Assembly: GCA_002786915.1 (NCBI GenBank)
Contig: PCUV01000057.1
Span: 56,020 to 120,019, forward strand
Reading direction: 5' to 3'
DNA length: 64,000 bases
Source of the DNA: Comamonadaceae bacterium CG12_big_fil_rev_8_21_14_0_65_59_15
Lineage (GTDB): Bacteria > Pseudomonadota > Gammaproteobacteria > Burkholderiales > Burkholderiaceae_C
The notes under the pieces were generated by a model. That model saw only the letters and a list, made by a program, of their open reading frames with translations. It had not been told where the DNA came from and ran no database searches. Below, piece by piece: positions 36,065-45,255 of the stretch (its first letter is position 1; the number at the start of each line of letters is the position of its first letter). Both the position numbers and the translations under genes were made by a program.

Positions 36065-36858
36065 TGGCTGATTCTCCCCAAAAAGAAGACGAACTGGCCG
36101 GCACCGAGCAGCCGTTTGTGCAGCACCTGGTGGAGCTGCGCGACCGCCTGGTCAAGGCCGCCATGGCAGTCGTGGTGATGGCTGTGGTGCTGGGCATCTT
36201 CCCTGGTCCGGGTGCGCTGTATGACTTGATGGCAGCACCGCTGGTGGCGCATTTGCCCAAAGGGGCCACCCTGATTGCCACCTCGGTGATCTCACCTTTT
36301 ATGGTGCCGCTGAAGGTGTTGCTGATGGCCGCCTTCATGTTGGCCTTGCCGGTGGTGCTGTACCAGTTGTGGGCTTTTATCGCGCCGGGGCTGTATTCAC
36401 ACGAGAAAAAGCTGGTGATGCCGTTGGTGATTTCCAGTACGATTCTGTTTTTTGTCGGTGTCGCGTTCTGCTACTTTTTTGTGTTCGGGCGGGTGTTTGC
36501 GTTCATCCAGAGCTTTGCACCGGCCAGCATCACGGCGTCGCCCGACATTGAGGCGTATCTGGGCTTTGTGCTGAACATGTTTCTGGCCTTTGGCATGGCG
36601 TTTGAGGTGCCGGTGGTGGTGGTGGTGCTGGCGCGCATGGGTATTTTCAGCATCGAAAAACTCAAGGAATTCCGTGGTTATTTTGTCGTGTTGGCGTTCA
36701 TCATTGCGGCCATCGTCACGCCGCCGGATGTGGTGTCGCAGCTGGCGCTGGCCATTCCCATGTGCCTGCTGTATGAGATCGGCATCTGGGCGGCGCAACT
36801 CTTCATCAAGCACACCAAAGCGCCACCAGAAGAAGACGCTGCCGCCAGCGCGCCCTGA
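36064..36858 (+). CDS. tatC: Sec-independent protein translocase TatC
   Basis: The core receptor of Tat export. The 264-residue membrane protein has six predicted helices. The conserved N-terminal FVQHLVELRDRLVKA holds the Glu used in signal binding. LPVVLYQLWAFIAPGLYSHE and FGMAFEVPVVVVVLARMG are also typical. The ATG at 36064 starts at the tatB stop. The C-terminus is Ala/acidic-rich. The convergent DegS-like gene ends 11 bases away; no strong terminator is seen between them. Confidence 0.96.
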   Translation: MADSPQKEDELAGTEQPFVQHLVELRDRLVKAAMAVVVMAVVLGIFPGPGALYDLMAAPLVAHLPKGATLIATSVISPFMVPLKVLLMAAFMLALPVVLYQLWAFIAPGLYSHEKKLVMPLVISSTILFFVGVAFCYFFVFGRVFAFIQSFAPASITASPDIEAYLGFVLNMFLAFGMAFEVPVVVVVLARMGIFSIEKLKEFRGYFVVLAFIIAAIVTPPDVVSQLALAIPMCLLYEIGIWAAQLFIKHTKAPPEEDAAASAP

Positions 36859-36869
36859 GCCTGTTGGAC

Positions 36870-38012
<1,143 letters not shown>

Positions 38013-38132
38013 AAACAAGGGAGGGCAAAGCCCGGTTGCAAAGACAAGATGCGCGCGGCCGATGGACCTATGCCACGGAACACCGCGCGCTGCTGCGGTA
38101 AATTGTAGTTTTGTCGCCTGTTTTCAATACCC

Positions 38133-38486
38133 ATGACCCGGACTATTCCCATTTTTGCGCAGGCACCGCTCAAACCCCCCGTGGGCGCGCCCTGCAACGG
38201 TTGTGGCGTGTGTTGCCTGCTGGAGCCTTGTCCGCTTGGTGTTGTGTTAAGCAGGCGACGTCAGGGGGCTTGTGCTGCGCTGCGTTGGCAAGCTGACGAG
38301 GCACGTTACCGCTGTGGCGCCATCACCCAGCCGACTGCGGTGTTGCGGGAACGCTTGCCGCCTAGGCTGTGGGTGGCTGTACCAACGCTGGCCTGGCTGC
38401 TGCACCGCGTTGCCCCGCGCTGGGTGGCGGCGTGTGCTGGATGTGACTGCGACGCTGACGTAGAGGCGGCGCCGTCAGCACTCTAA
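38133..38486 (+). CDS. YkgJ-like cysteine cluster protein
   Basis: A 117-residue protein with PCNGCGVCCLLEPCPLG near the N-terminus, the CxxCGxCC type of cluster found in YkgJ/UPF0153 proteins, which may bind a metal or iron-sulfur centre. Further Cys residues follow (GACAALRW, YRCGAIT, CAGCDCD). The C-terminal half is less conserved. It starts 120 bases from the divergent protease gene. The function is unknown. Confidence 0.75.
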   Translation: MTRTIPIFAQAPLKPPVGAPCNGCGVCCLLEPCPLGVVLSRRRQGACAALRWQADEARYRCGAITQPTAVLRERLPPRLWVAVPTLAWLLHRVAPRWVAACAGCDCDADVEAAPSAL

Positions 38487-38592
38487 GCCGGGTGAGTCGC
38501 AAAAGATGGACCTTGCTCCCTCCCCATCTGGGGGGTAGGGGTGGGGGTTGCTGCAGCCGCTTATCATCAGCGGTGATGAGGACAAAGCTGAC

Positions 38593-39351
38593 ATGATCGA
38601 TCGATCCGAACTGGTCGTCGCTGCCGACGCGCTGTTGCAGCCCGAGCGTTTTCGCGACTACGGCCCCAACGGCCTGCAGGTAGAAGGGCGTGCGCGTGTG
38701 GCCAAAATAGTGTCGGGCGTAACCGCCAGCCGTGCGCTGATCGAGGCGGCCATTGCCGCAGGCGCCGACACGTTGCTGGTACACCATGGGCTGTTCTGGC
38801 GTGGTCAGTCGGGTTGCATCACCGGCTGGATGAAGCACCGCCTGGCGCTGCTGCTGGCGCACGACATCAATTTGCTGGCCTACCACCTGCCGCTGGACGC
38901 GCACCCCGAGCTGGGCAACAACGCGCAACTGGGCCTGCGCCTGGGCTGGGTCGGCCGTGCCCGCTTTGGCGAACAAGACCTGGGGTGGCTGGGTGAGCGC
39001 GCCGACGGGCAAACCTATGCCAGCGCACAGGCGCTGGCTGACCATCTGGGTTTGATGCTCAATCGGCCTGTAGCCCTTGTCGGTCAAGGGCGAGCAGCTA
39101 TTAAAAAAATTGCTTGGTGCAGCGGCGCAGCGCAAAGTTATTTTGAAGCCGCGATTGCCGCGGGGGCCGACGCCTTTGTGACCGGGGAGATGTCCGAGCC
39201 GCAGGCGCATTTGGCGCGCGAATGCGGTGTGGCTTACCTGGCGGCGGGTCACCACGCCACCGAACGCTATGGTGCGCCAGCGCTGGGCGCGCACCTGGCG
39301 CAGCAGTTTGGCCTGCAACACCAGTTCATTGATATTGACAACCCGGCCTGA
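38593..39351 (+). CDS. Nif3-like dinuclear metal centre protein
   Basis: A 252-residue protein of the NIF3/YbgI family, sometimes called GTP cyclohydrolase 1 type 2; its true substrate is unsettled. RFRDYGPNGLQVEGRARV, IAAGADTLLVHHGLFWRGQS, INLLAYHLPLDAHPELGNN, VTGEMSEPQAHLARECGVA and GHHATERYGAPAL carry the His/Asp/Glu metal ligands. The ATG at 38593 has a gatgagga ribosome site. A copy of the dispersed repeat lies in frame between the two halves. pdxA follows 7 bases later. Confidence 0.93.
   Translation: MIDRSELVVAADALLQPERFRDYGPNGLQVEGRARVAKIVSGVTASRALIEAAIAAGADTLLVHHGLFWRGQSGCITGWMKHRLALLLAHDINLLAYHLPLDAHPELGNNAQLGLRLGWVGRARFGEQDLGWLGERADGQTYASAQALADHLGLMLNRPVALVGQGRAAIKKIAWCSGAAQSYFEAAIAAGADAFVTGEMSEPQAHLARECGVAYLAAGHHATERYGAPALGAHLAQQFGLQHQFIDIDNPA
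39064..39115 (+). repeat. Copy of dispersed ~45-base element inside the nif3-like gene (reference copy)
   Basis: Reads cggcctgtagcccttgtcgg, then tcaagggcgagcagctatta, then an A-run and ttgctt. I used it as the reference for the others because all blocks are clear: ggcc-tagcccttg-tcaag-gcgagcagctat-aaa. It encodes VALVGQGRAAIKKIAW in the variable middle part of the protein. Confidence 0.55.
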
Positions 39352-39358
39352 GCTTGCC

Positions 39359-40441
39359 ATGACCCACAGCCCCCAATCTTTACCCATCGCCATCACCCAG
39401 GGCGACGCGGCCGGTATTGGCCCTGAAATCATCGTCAAGGCGTTTCTGGACGCGCCGCAGCAGACCCGGGGCTGCTTTGTGGTGGGCGATCTGGCCACCC
39501 TGCGCCGTGCGGCAAAGATCGTCGCGGGCGATGCGCCCGTGTTGCCCGTGGCGGTGCTTTCAAGTGCGCAAGAGGCTCTGGACGCGCCGCCGCGCTGCAT
39601 TCCCCTGCTGCAGATTGCGTCCAGCGCGCTACGTGAAGGCGCCGCACCCGTGCCTTTTGGCCGGGTGGATGCGCGCGCTGGTCAGGTGGCGGGCGACTGT
39701 GTGGTGTGGGCCGCCAACGCCGCTTTGCGTGGTGAGGTGGCCGCCCTGGTGACCGCGCCGCTAAACAAGGCCGCGTTGGCGCTCGCTGGTGCGCCGTATG
39801 ACGCTTTTCCTGGGCACACCGAACTATTGCAGTCGTTGGCGGCGGCGCACGCCGGGCAAACGGTGCAGCAATGGCCTGTGCGCATGATGCTGGCCAACGA
39901 CGAACTGCGTGTGGTGCTGGTTAGCATCCATGTGTCGCTGCGCGAGGCGTTGCAACTGGTCACTTATGACCAGGTATTGCAAACCTTGCTGATCACGCAC
40001 CGCAGCTTGTCGGCTGTGCTGGGGCGCGCCCCGCGCATCGGCGTGGCGGGCCTGAACCCGCACGCGGGCGAGGGCGGGCTGTTTGGCCGTGAAGAGCTCG
40101 ACGTGATCCTGCCGGCAGTGCAAACGGCGCGCGCGCAAGGCTTGCAGGTGAGCGACCCGCAGCCGCCCGATACGGTGTTCATGCGGGCGCGCGCGGTGCC
40201 AGGCCAGCCGGGGGGATTTGATGTGGTGCTGGCGATGTACCACGACCAGGGGCTGATACCAGTGAAATATTTGGGCGTGGAACAAGGTGTGAACGTGACC
40301 CTGGGCCTGCCCTTGGTGCGCACCAGCCCGGACCACGGCACGGCGTTTGATATTGCCGGCAGCGGCCGTGCGGACGCGTCCAGCCTGGTGCAGGCGATTG
40401 TGATGGCGCGCCAGTTGGCGGGTCAGTCGCCGCAAACCTGA
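39359..40441 (+). CDS. pdxA: 4-hydroxythreonine-4-phosphate dehydrogenase
   Basis: An NAD-dependent oxidation step in pyridoxal phosphate synthesis (DXP-dependent route). The 360 residues begin with PIAITQGDAAGIGPEIIVKA, followed by LVTAPLNKAAL, FPGHTELL, IGVAGLNPHAGEGGLFGREE, YHDQGLIPVKYLG and VRTSPDHGTAFDIAG, with the metal-binding His residues of the family. The ATG at 39359 lies shortly after the nif3-like stop. The pet operon follows after about 100 bases with its own -10 box. Confidence 0.95.
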   Translation: MTHSPQSLPIAITQGDAAGIGPEIIVKAFLDAPQQTRGCFVVGDLATLRRAAKIVAGDAPVLPVAVLSSAQEALDAPPRCIPLLQIASSALREGAAPVPFGRVDARAGQVAGDCVVWAANAALRGEVAALVTAPLNKAALALAGAPYDAFPGHTELLQSLAAAHAGQTVQQWPVRMMLANDELRVVLVSIHVSLREALQLVTYDQVLQTLLITHRSLSAVLGRAPRIGVAGLNPHAGEGGLFGREELDVILPAVQTARAQGLQVSDPQPPDTVFMRARAVPGQPGGFDVVLAMYHDQGLIPVKYLGVEQGVNVTLGLPLVRTSPDHGTAFDIAGSGRADASSLVQAIVMARQLAGQSPQT

Positions 40442-40471
40442 GCCGGGCCCTGTGCTGGTGTGCCTCGGTCA

Positions 40472-40500
40472 GCTTCGCGCAATGGTCGCTCGGCTAGAAT
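40472..40500 (+). promoter_or_regulatory. Probable sigma-70 promoter of petABC
   Basis: TAGAAT at 40495-40500 has the form of other -10 boxes in this window (8534, 44530, 55839). A weak -35 (gcttcg) is 17 bases upstream. It lies 43 bases ahead of the petA start, where a promoter is expected. Confidence 0.45.
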
Positions 40501-40543
40501 CGAGGGTTGATACCTATCCCGGCTTTTATCTTTGAGGAATTCC

Positions 40544-41158
40544 ATGAGTGAATCTCTTGTTGACGGCGCAACGTTTGACGCCAGCAAGCGGACTTGGCTG
40601 ATTGCATCCGGTTGCGCGGGCGCGGTTGGCGGTGCCGCCGCCCTTGTGCCCTTTGTCAGTTCGTTTCAACCCTCCGAAAAAGCCCGCGCCGCCGGTGCTG
40701 CGGTCGAGGCCGATATTTCGGCGCTGAAACCTGGCGAAAAAATGGTCGTCGAATGGCGTGGCAAGCCGGTCTGGATTGTGCGCCGCACGCCCGAGCAACT
40801 GGCCGCACTGCCCAAGCTGGATTCGCAGTTGGCTGACCCGGCTTCCACCCGCAAACCCGAAGAGCAGGCGCCAGCCTACGCGCGCAACGCCACCCGTTCG
40901 ATCAAACCAGAATACCTGATCACGGTCGGTATCTGTACCCATCTGGGCTGCTCGCCGTCCGATAAATTCCAGAAAGGCGCGCAGCCGTCGCTGCCTGACG
41001 ACTGGGAAGGTGGTTTTTTGTGCCCGTGTCACGGCTCCACCTTTGACCTGGCAGGGCGCGTGTTCAAGAACAAGCCCGCGCCTGATAACCTCGAAGTGCC
41101 CCCGCACATGTATTTATCCGACACCAAGTTGCTCATTGGTGACGACAAGCACGCCTGA
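40544..41158 (+). CDS. petA: Ubiquinol-cytochrome c reductase, Rieske iron-sulfur subunit
   Basis: Carries electrons from quinol to cytochrome c1 in the bc1 complex. The 204-residue protein starts with a Tat-type N-terminus ([17 protein letters not shown], membrane anchor). Its 2Fe-2S cluster ligands are in CTHLGC (131-136) and CPCHGS (160-165). Export through TatABC, encoded upstream, is expected for Rieske proteins. The ATG at 40544 follows tttgaggaatt. It is first in the petABC operon. Confidence 0.97.
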   Translation: MSESLVDGATFDASKRTWLIASGCAGAVGGAAALVPFVSSFQPSEKARAAGAAVEADISALKPGEKMVVEWRGKPVWIVRRTPEQLAALPKLDSQLADPASTRKPEEQAPAYARNATRSIKPEYLITVGICTHLGCSPSDKFQKGAQPSLPDDWEGGFLCPCHGSTFDLAGRVFKNKPAPDNLEVPPHMYLSDTKLLIGDDKHA

Positions 41159-41169
41159 GGACATTCAAC

Positions 41170-42570
41170 ATGGCTGAATTTCACGAAATTTCCCCCAACG
41201 CCTCGGCCGGGGCCAAGACGCTGAACTGGATCGACAACCGGTTCCCGCTGTCTGCCCTGTTCAAGGCGCACATGAGCGAGTACTACGCGCCCAAGAACTT
41301 CAACGTCTGGTACGTGTTTGGTGTGTTGTCCTTGCTGGTGCTGGTGATCCAGATCGTGACCGGCATCTTTTTGGTGATGCACTACAAGCCCGATGCTGCG
41401 TTGGCGTTTGGCTCGGTTGAGTACATCATGCGCGACGTGCCCTGGGGCTGGATGATCCGCTACATGCACTCCACCGGCGCTTCGGCATTTTTTGCTGTGG
41501 TGTATCTGCACATGTTCCGTGGCCTGATGTACGGCAGCTACCGCAAACCGCGTGAGTTGGTCTGGCTGTTTGGCTGCGGCATCTTTCTGGCGCTGATGGC
41601 CGAGGCCTTTATGGGCTACTTGCTGCCTTGGGGCCAGATGAGCTACTGGGGCGCGCAGGTGATCGTGAACCTGTTCTCGGCCATTCCCTTCATTGGCCCA
41701 GACCTGGCGCTGCTGATCCGTGGTGACTTTGTGGTGGGTGACGCCACGTTGAATCGCTTCTTCAGCTTCCACGTGATTGCGGTGCCGCTGGTGTTGCTGG
41801 GTCTGGTGGTGGCGCACATCATCGCGCTGCACGAAGTTGGCTCCAACAACCCCGATGGTGTTGAGATCAAGGCCACCAAAGATGCAAAGGGCCTACCGCT
41901 GGACGGCATTCCGTTTCACCCGTACTACTCGGTGCACGACATTTTTGCGGTGAGCGTGTTCCTGTTTGTGTTTACGGCCATCGTGTTTTTTGCCCCTGAA
42001 ATGGGCGGCTATTTCCTGGAGTACAACAACTTCATTCCGGCCGATCCGTTCCAGACGCCGCTGCACATCGCGCCGGTGTGGTACTTCACCCCTTTCTATT
42101 CGCTGTTGCGCGCTGTGACGACTGAGCTGATGTACGTGCTGATGGCGTGTGTGGTGCTGGCCGCTGTTGTGGCTCTGTTGAAAGGGCGTATGCCCGCGCT
42201 GTTCAAGGCCATCATCGGTGGGGGTGCCGTGGTGGTGCTGGCCATGATGCTGTCGATTGACGCCAAGTTCTGGGGCGTGGTGGCCATGGGTGGCGGGGTC
42301 GTCATCCTGTTCTTTTTGCCTTGGCTGGATAACTCACCCGTCAAGTCGATCCGCTATCGTCCAAGCTGGCACAAGTATTTTTATGCCGTGTTTGTGGTTG
42401 ACTTTTTTATCTTGGGTTACCTCGGTACCCTGCCGCCGACTCCCCTGTTCAGTCGTATTGCGCAGGTTGGCACCCTGTTTTACTTCGGCTTTTTCTTGCT
42501 GATGCCTTGGTGGAGCCGGATTGGAACCTTCAAGCCTGTACCGGGTCGTGTGACTTACACGGCGCATTGA
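41170..42570 (+). CDS. petB: Ubiquinol-cytochrome c reductase, cytochrome b
   Basis: A membrane subunit with two b hemes and the quinone sites. The 466 residues give about eight membrane helices. Heme-ligand histidines are in [20 protein letters not shown] and [20 protein letters not shown]. The Qo-site PEWY motif is PVWY here ([14 protein letters not shown]), a variant I recall from related bacteria. The extended C-terminal helices are normal for bacterial bc1. It lies 11 bases after petA. Confidence 0.97.
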   Translation: MAEFHEISPNASAGAKTLNWIDNRFPLSALFKAHMSEYYAPKNFNVWYVFGVLSLLVLVIQIVTGIFLVMHYKPDAALAFGSVEYIMRDVPWGWMIRYMHSTGASAFFAVVYLHMFRGLMYGSYRKPRELVWLFGCGIFLALMAEAFMGYLLPWGQMSYWGAQVIVNLFSAIPFIGPDLALLIRGDFVVGDATLNRFFSFHVIAVPLVLLGLVVAHIIALHEVGSNNPDGVEIKATKDAKGLPLDGIPFHPYYSVHDIFAVSVFLFVFTAIVFFAPEMGGYFLEYNNFIPADPFQTPLHIAPVWYFTPFYSLLRAVTTELMYVLMACVVLAAVVALLKGRMPALFKAIIGGGAVVVLAMMLSIDAKFWGVVAMGGGVVILFFLPWLDNSPVKSIRYRPSWHKYFYAVFVVDFFILGYLGTLPPTPLFSRIAQVGTLFYFGFFLLMPWWSRIGTFKPVPGRVTYTAH

Positions 42571-42584
42571 TTCGGAGACACTTC

Positions 42585-43358
42585 ATGACAACCATGGGTT
42601 TGACCAAAAAATTTCTGTCTGGCGTGCTGCTGTTGTGCGCCCTGGGTACATCCGTACATGCGTCCACGGGTGGTCCGGCGTGGGACAAAGCGCCTGACCG
42701 CATTAACGATTTGGGTGCGCTGCAAAACGGTGCCAAGCTGTTTGTCAATTACTGCCTGAATTGCCATTCGGCCGCTTTCATGCGCTACACCCGCCTGACC
42801 GACCTGGGCCTGACGCAAGAGCAAATCAAGAGCAACTTGCTGCTGACCGACGCCAAGATCGGCGACACCATGAAGGCGTCGATCGATCCGAAGCAGGCCA
42901 AAGCATGGTTTGGCAATACGCCGCCCGATTTAACCGTGATTGCGCGTTCGCGTGCCGGTGCCAATGGAACCGGTGCCGATTACCTGTACACCTACATGCG
43001 CACTTTCTATCGTGACGATACCAAGGCAACCGGTTGGAACAACCTGGTGTTTCCGAATGTAGCCATGCCACATGTGCTGTGGGAACTGCAAGGTGATCGG
43101 CGGGCGGTGTTTGAAGAGGTTGAAGTGCACGGGCAAAAAGTGCATGAGTTCAAGGGGTTTGAGCAAATCACCCCCGGCACCCTTACGCCGGCACAGTACG
43201 ACAATGCGGTCGCGGATCTGGTGAATTATCTGCAATGGATGGCCGAACCGGTACAAACTTCTCGCAAAGCCGTAGGTCTGTGGGTGTTGGGCTTTCTGGC
43301 GCTGCTGATGGGCTTGACCTGGAAGCTGAACAAGGCGTACTGGAAAGACGTTCGGTAA
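42585..43358 (+). CDS. petC: Ubiquinol-cytochrome c reductase, cytochrome c1
   Basis: A periplasmic c-type heme subunit that passes electrons to soluble cytochrome c. The 257-residue precursor has a signal peptide (LLLCALGTSVHA), heme-binding CLNCH (57-61), the axial Met in VAMPHVLWELQG, and a C-terminal anchor (GLWVLGFLALLMGLTWKLNK). The ATG at 42585 with cggagaca gives the correct signal peptide. A terminator-like hairpin follows before sspA. Confidence 0.95.
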   Translation: MTTMGLTKKFLSGVLLLCALGTSVHASTGGPAWDKAPDRINDLGALQNGAKLFVNYCLNCHSAAFMRYTRLTDLGLTQEQIKSNLLLTDAKIGDTMKASIDPKQAKAWFGNTPPDLTVIARSRAGANGTGADYLYTYMRTFYRDDTKATGWNNLVFPNVAMPHVLWELQGDRRAVFEEVEVHGQKVHEFKGFEQITPGTLTPAQYDNAVADLVNYLQWMAEPVQTSRKAVGLWVLGFLALLMGLTWKLNKAYWKDVR

Positions 43359-43410
43359 GGGGACTGGTTTGTGTCGGGCTGGGTGGCGCTGCTGCCAAGT
43401 CTGATGTTCA

Positions 43411-43452
43411 AGAGTGGGGCTGCTGGTGGCGCTCCGCTCTTTTGTTTTTTTA
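43411..43452 (+). terminator. Intrinsic terminator after petC
   Basis: AGAGTGG (43411-43417) pairs with CCGCTCT (43434-43440), with one G-U pair in RNA, around a 16-base loop. An almost pure T-run (43441-43451) follows. The T-run runs into the sspA ribosome site, so sspA may be partly fed by read-through. Confidence 0.75.
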
Positions 43453-43464
43453 GGAGATCTCGCC

Positions 43465-44076
43465 ATGATGGTGCTTTATTCGGGGACAACCTGCCCTTTT
43501 TCTCATCGCTGCCGCTTTGTGTTGTTTGAGAAGGGCATGGATTTTGAAATTCGTGACGTCGATCTGTACAACAAGCCCGAAGACATCAGCGTGATGAATC
43601 CCTACGGCCAGGTACCGATCCTGGTCGAACGCGACTTGATCCTGTACGAGTCGAACATCATCAATGAGTACATCGATGAGCGTTTTCCGCATCCACAACT
43701 GATGCCCGGCGACCCGGTGGACCGTGCCCGTGTGCGTTTGTTCTTGCTGAATTTCGAAAAGGAATTGTTTACGCATGTATCCACGTTGGAGGCACGTTCC
43801 GCCAAAGCCAGTGACAAGGCGCTGGACAAGGCGCGTGCCCACATCCGCGACCGTCTGACGCAGCTCGCACCCGTGTTCCTGAAAAACAAGTACATGTTGG
43901 GCGACAGCTTTTCAATGCTTGACGTGGCCATTGCGCCGTTGCTGTGGCGACTGGATTACTACGGCATCGAACTCAGCAAAAACGCTGCACCGCTGCTTAA
44001 GTACGCCGAGCGCATCTTTTCGCGCCCGGCTTACATCGAGGCGCTGACACCGTCAGAAAAGGTGATGCGCAAATAA
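43465..44076 (+). CDS. sspA: Stringent starvation protein A (glutathione S-transferase fold)
   Basis: SspA binds RNA polymerase in E. coli and alters transcription in stress and stationary phase. The 203 residues have a GST fold: thioredoxin-like N-domain (MVLYSGTTCPFSHRCRFVLF), NPYGQVPILVERDLILYES, YIDERFPHPQLMPGDP, and a helical C-domain. The ATG at 43465 follows taggagat. It is paired with sspB 10 bases downstream, the conserved arrangement after petABC. Confidence 0.95.
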   Translation: MMVLYSGTTCPFSHRCRFVLFEKGMDFEIRDVDLYNKPEDISVMNPYGQVPILVERDLILYESNIINEYIDERFPHPQLMPGDPVDRARVRLFLLNFEKELFTHVSTLEARSAKASDKALDKARAHIRDRLTQLAPVFLKNKYMLGDSFSMLDVAIAPLLWRLDYYGIELSKNAAPLLKYAERIFSRPAYIEALTPSEKVMRK

Positions 44077-44086
44077 GGCGGACGGT

Positions 44087-44491
44087 ATGGGCCAAGAGCA
44101 AGACACGCCACAGGCATCAACCAGGCCGTACCTGATTCGCGCCATCCACGAATGGTGCTGTGACAACGGCACCACGCCGCACATCACCGTGGCAGTAGAC
44201 GCTTCTGTGCAGGTGCCGATGGAATACGTGCATGACGGTGAGATCGTGCTCAACATCGGCCTGGCAGCCACGACGGCGCTGGAACTCGGTAACGACTTCA
44301 TTTCATTCAAGGCCCGTTTCGGCGGCGTGGCGCGTGAGGTGATGATCCCGGTGGACCATGTGCTGGCCATTTTTGCGCGTGAAAGCGGTCAGGGCATGGC
44401 TTTCCCCAGTGTGCGCTTGCCAGACCCTCCGGCCCCCGAACAGCCACCAACGCCACCCGCCAAAAGGCCAGTGTTGACGCGGGTGAAATGA
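44087..44491 (+). CDS. sspB: ClpXP protease specificity-enhancing factor SspB
   Basis: An adaptor that brings ssrA-tagged proteins to ClpXP. The 134-residue protein has the SspB fold (RPYLIRAIHEWCCDNGTTPH, VHDGEIVLNIGLAATTAL, FKARFGGVAREVMIPVDHVL) and a Pro-rich flexible tail ending KRPVLTRVK, the region that binds ClpX. It is co-transcribed with sspA. A tRNA gene with its own promoter follows. Confidence 0.94.
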   Translation: MGQEQDTPQASTRPYLIRAIHEWCCDNGTTPHITVAVDASVQVPMEYVHDGEIVLNIGLAATTALELGNDFISFKARFGGVAREVMIPVDHVLAIFARESGQGMAFPSVRLPDPPAPEQPPTPPAKRPVLTRVK

Positions 44492-44507
44492 ACCTGCAAC
44501 GGTCAGG

Positions 44508-44535
44508 TTTGTGCATGAAAGCCCTCAGTTAGAAT
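44508..44535 (+). promoter_or_regulatory. Probable promoter of tRNA-Thr
   Basis: TTTGTG (44508-44513), a 16-base spacer and TAGAAT (44530-44535) end 9 bases before the mature tRNA 5' end. The spacing and the -10 form fit a sigma-70 promoter. Confidence 0.5.
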
Positions 44536-44544
44536 TCCCGTCGC

Positions 44545-44620
44545 GCCGATTTAGCTCAGTTGGTAGAGCAACCGCCTTGTAAGCGGTAGGTCGTCAGTTC
44601 GATTCCGACAATCGGCACCA
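44545..44620 (+). tRNA. tRNA-Thr (anticodon TGT)
   Basis: A 76-base cloverleaf: acceptor arms gccgatt/aatcggc, D-arm with agttggtag, anticodon stem ccgcc/gcggt around cttgtaa (anticodon TGT), T-loop ttcgatt, and encoded CCA. It reads ACA threonine codons. A terminator follows 12 bases later, so it is an independent unit. Confidence 0.95.
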
Positions 44621-44631
44621 TTAGATAGTCC

Positions 44632-44667
44632 AAAGGCCTCCTAGCAAGTACGTTTTGAGGCCTTTTT
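44632..44667 (+). terminator. Intrinsic terminator after tRNA-Thr
   Basis: AAAGGCCTC (44632-44640) and GAGGCCTTT (44657-44665) are a perfect 9-bp inverted repeat with a 16-base loop, ending in a T-run. Confidence 0.85.
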
Positions 44668-44733
44668 CATTGGGACTTTGTCAGTTGGGGCAAAATGAAC
44701 TTTGATTAGAACAAATTCAGATAGGAGGCGAAG

Positions 44734-45255
44734 ATGACGATCGTCGGATGGCGCTTTTTATTGGGATGCGTGAGTGTGCTTTGCACGGTGGCATTGTCGG
44801 CGAGTGTGCACGCCCAAACCCTACCAAAGCCCGTTGGGCCCGTGATTCTGACTGTGAGTGGAAACATCGGGAACAAGAACTCAGCACAAGGCGCAGAGTT
44901 TGACGCTGCCATGATGGATGCCATGGCTGTGAGCCAGATCAAGACCACCACGCCTTGGCGCAAAGGAGTGGTGAGTTTCAGCGGCCCCACGCTCAAGTCA
45001 CTGCTCAAGCTGGTTGCAGCACATGGGCAGACGCTCAAAATGACGGCGCTGGACAAGTATGAAGTCACAGTCCCTGCTGCTGATGCCGAACAATTCAATC
45101 CGGTTCTGGCCCGAAAAATCAATGGTGTTACTTTGCGCCTACGTGATCATGGGCCACTGTTTATGGTGTACCCGTTTGATGCGCTGCCAGCGCTGCAAAC
45201 GGACGTTTATTACGGACGATCCATCTGGCATCTGGCAAAAATTGTGGTTGAGTGA
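44734..45255 (+). CDS. Secreted molybdopterin-oxidoreductase-fold protein without cofactor cysteine
   Basis: A 173-residue protein with a signal peptide (FLLGCVSVLCTVALSASVHA). The rest resembles the sulfite-oxidase/YedY fold: VGPVILTVSGNIG, FDAAMMDAM, TPWRKGVVSFSGPTLKSLLK and LFMVYPFDALPALQTD. The mature part has no Cys, so it cannot ligate molybdenum as the enzymes do; a binding or sensing role is more likely. It overlaps the next gene, a membrane diguanylate cyclase with a periplasmic domain (GTGA), which suggests that the two work together. Confidence 0.78.
   Translation: MTIVGWRFLLGCVSVLCTVALSASVHAQTLPKPVGPVILTVSGNIGNKNSAQGAEFDAAMMDAMAVSQIKTTTPWRKGVVSFSGPTLKSLLKLVAAHGQTLKMTALDKYEVTVPAADAEQFNPVLARKINGVTLRLRDHGPLFMVYPFDALPALQTDVYYGRSIWHLAKIVVE

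Noticed and set aside
38518..38560. G-rich run as a G-quadruplex
   Set aside because: The runs in tctggggggtaggggtgggg do not give four separate G-tracts with loops; it may only form a C/G hairpin.
38362..39600. 412-codon open frame antisense to the nif3-like and pdxA genes
   Set aside because: Spans two real genes on the other strand and encodes low-complexity sequence.
44545..44733. tRNA-Thr 3' end as an integration site
   Set aside because: No repeat of the tRNA end, integrase or foreign block follows; a normal terminator and a conserved gene pair come next.
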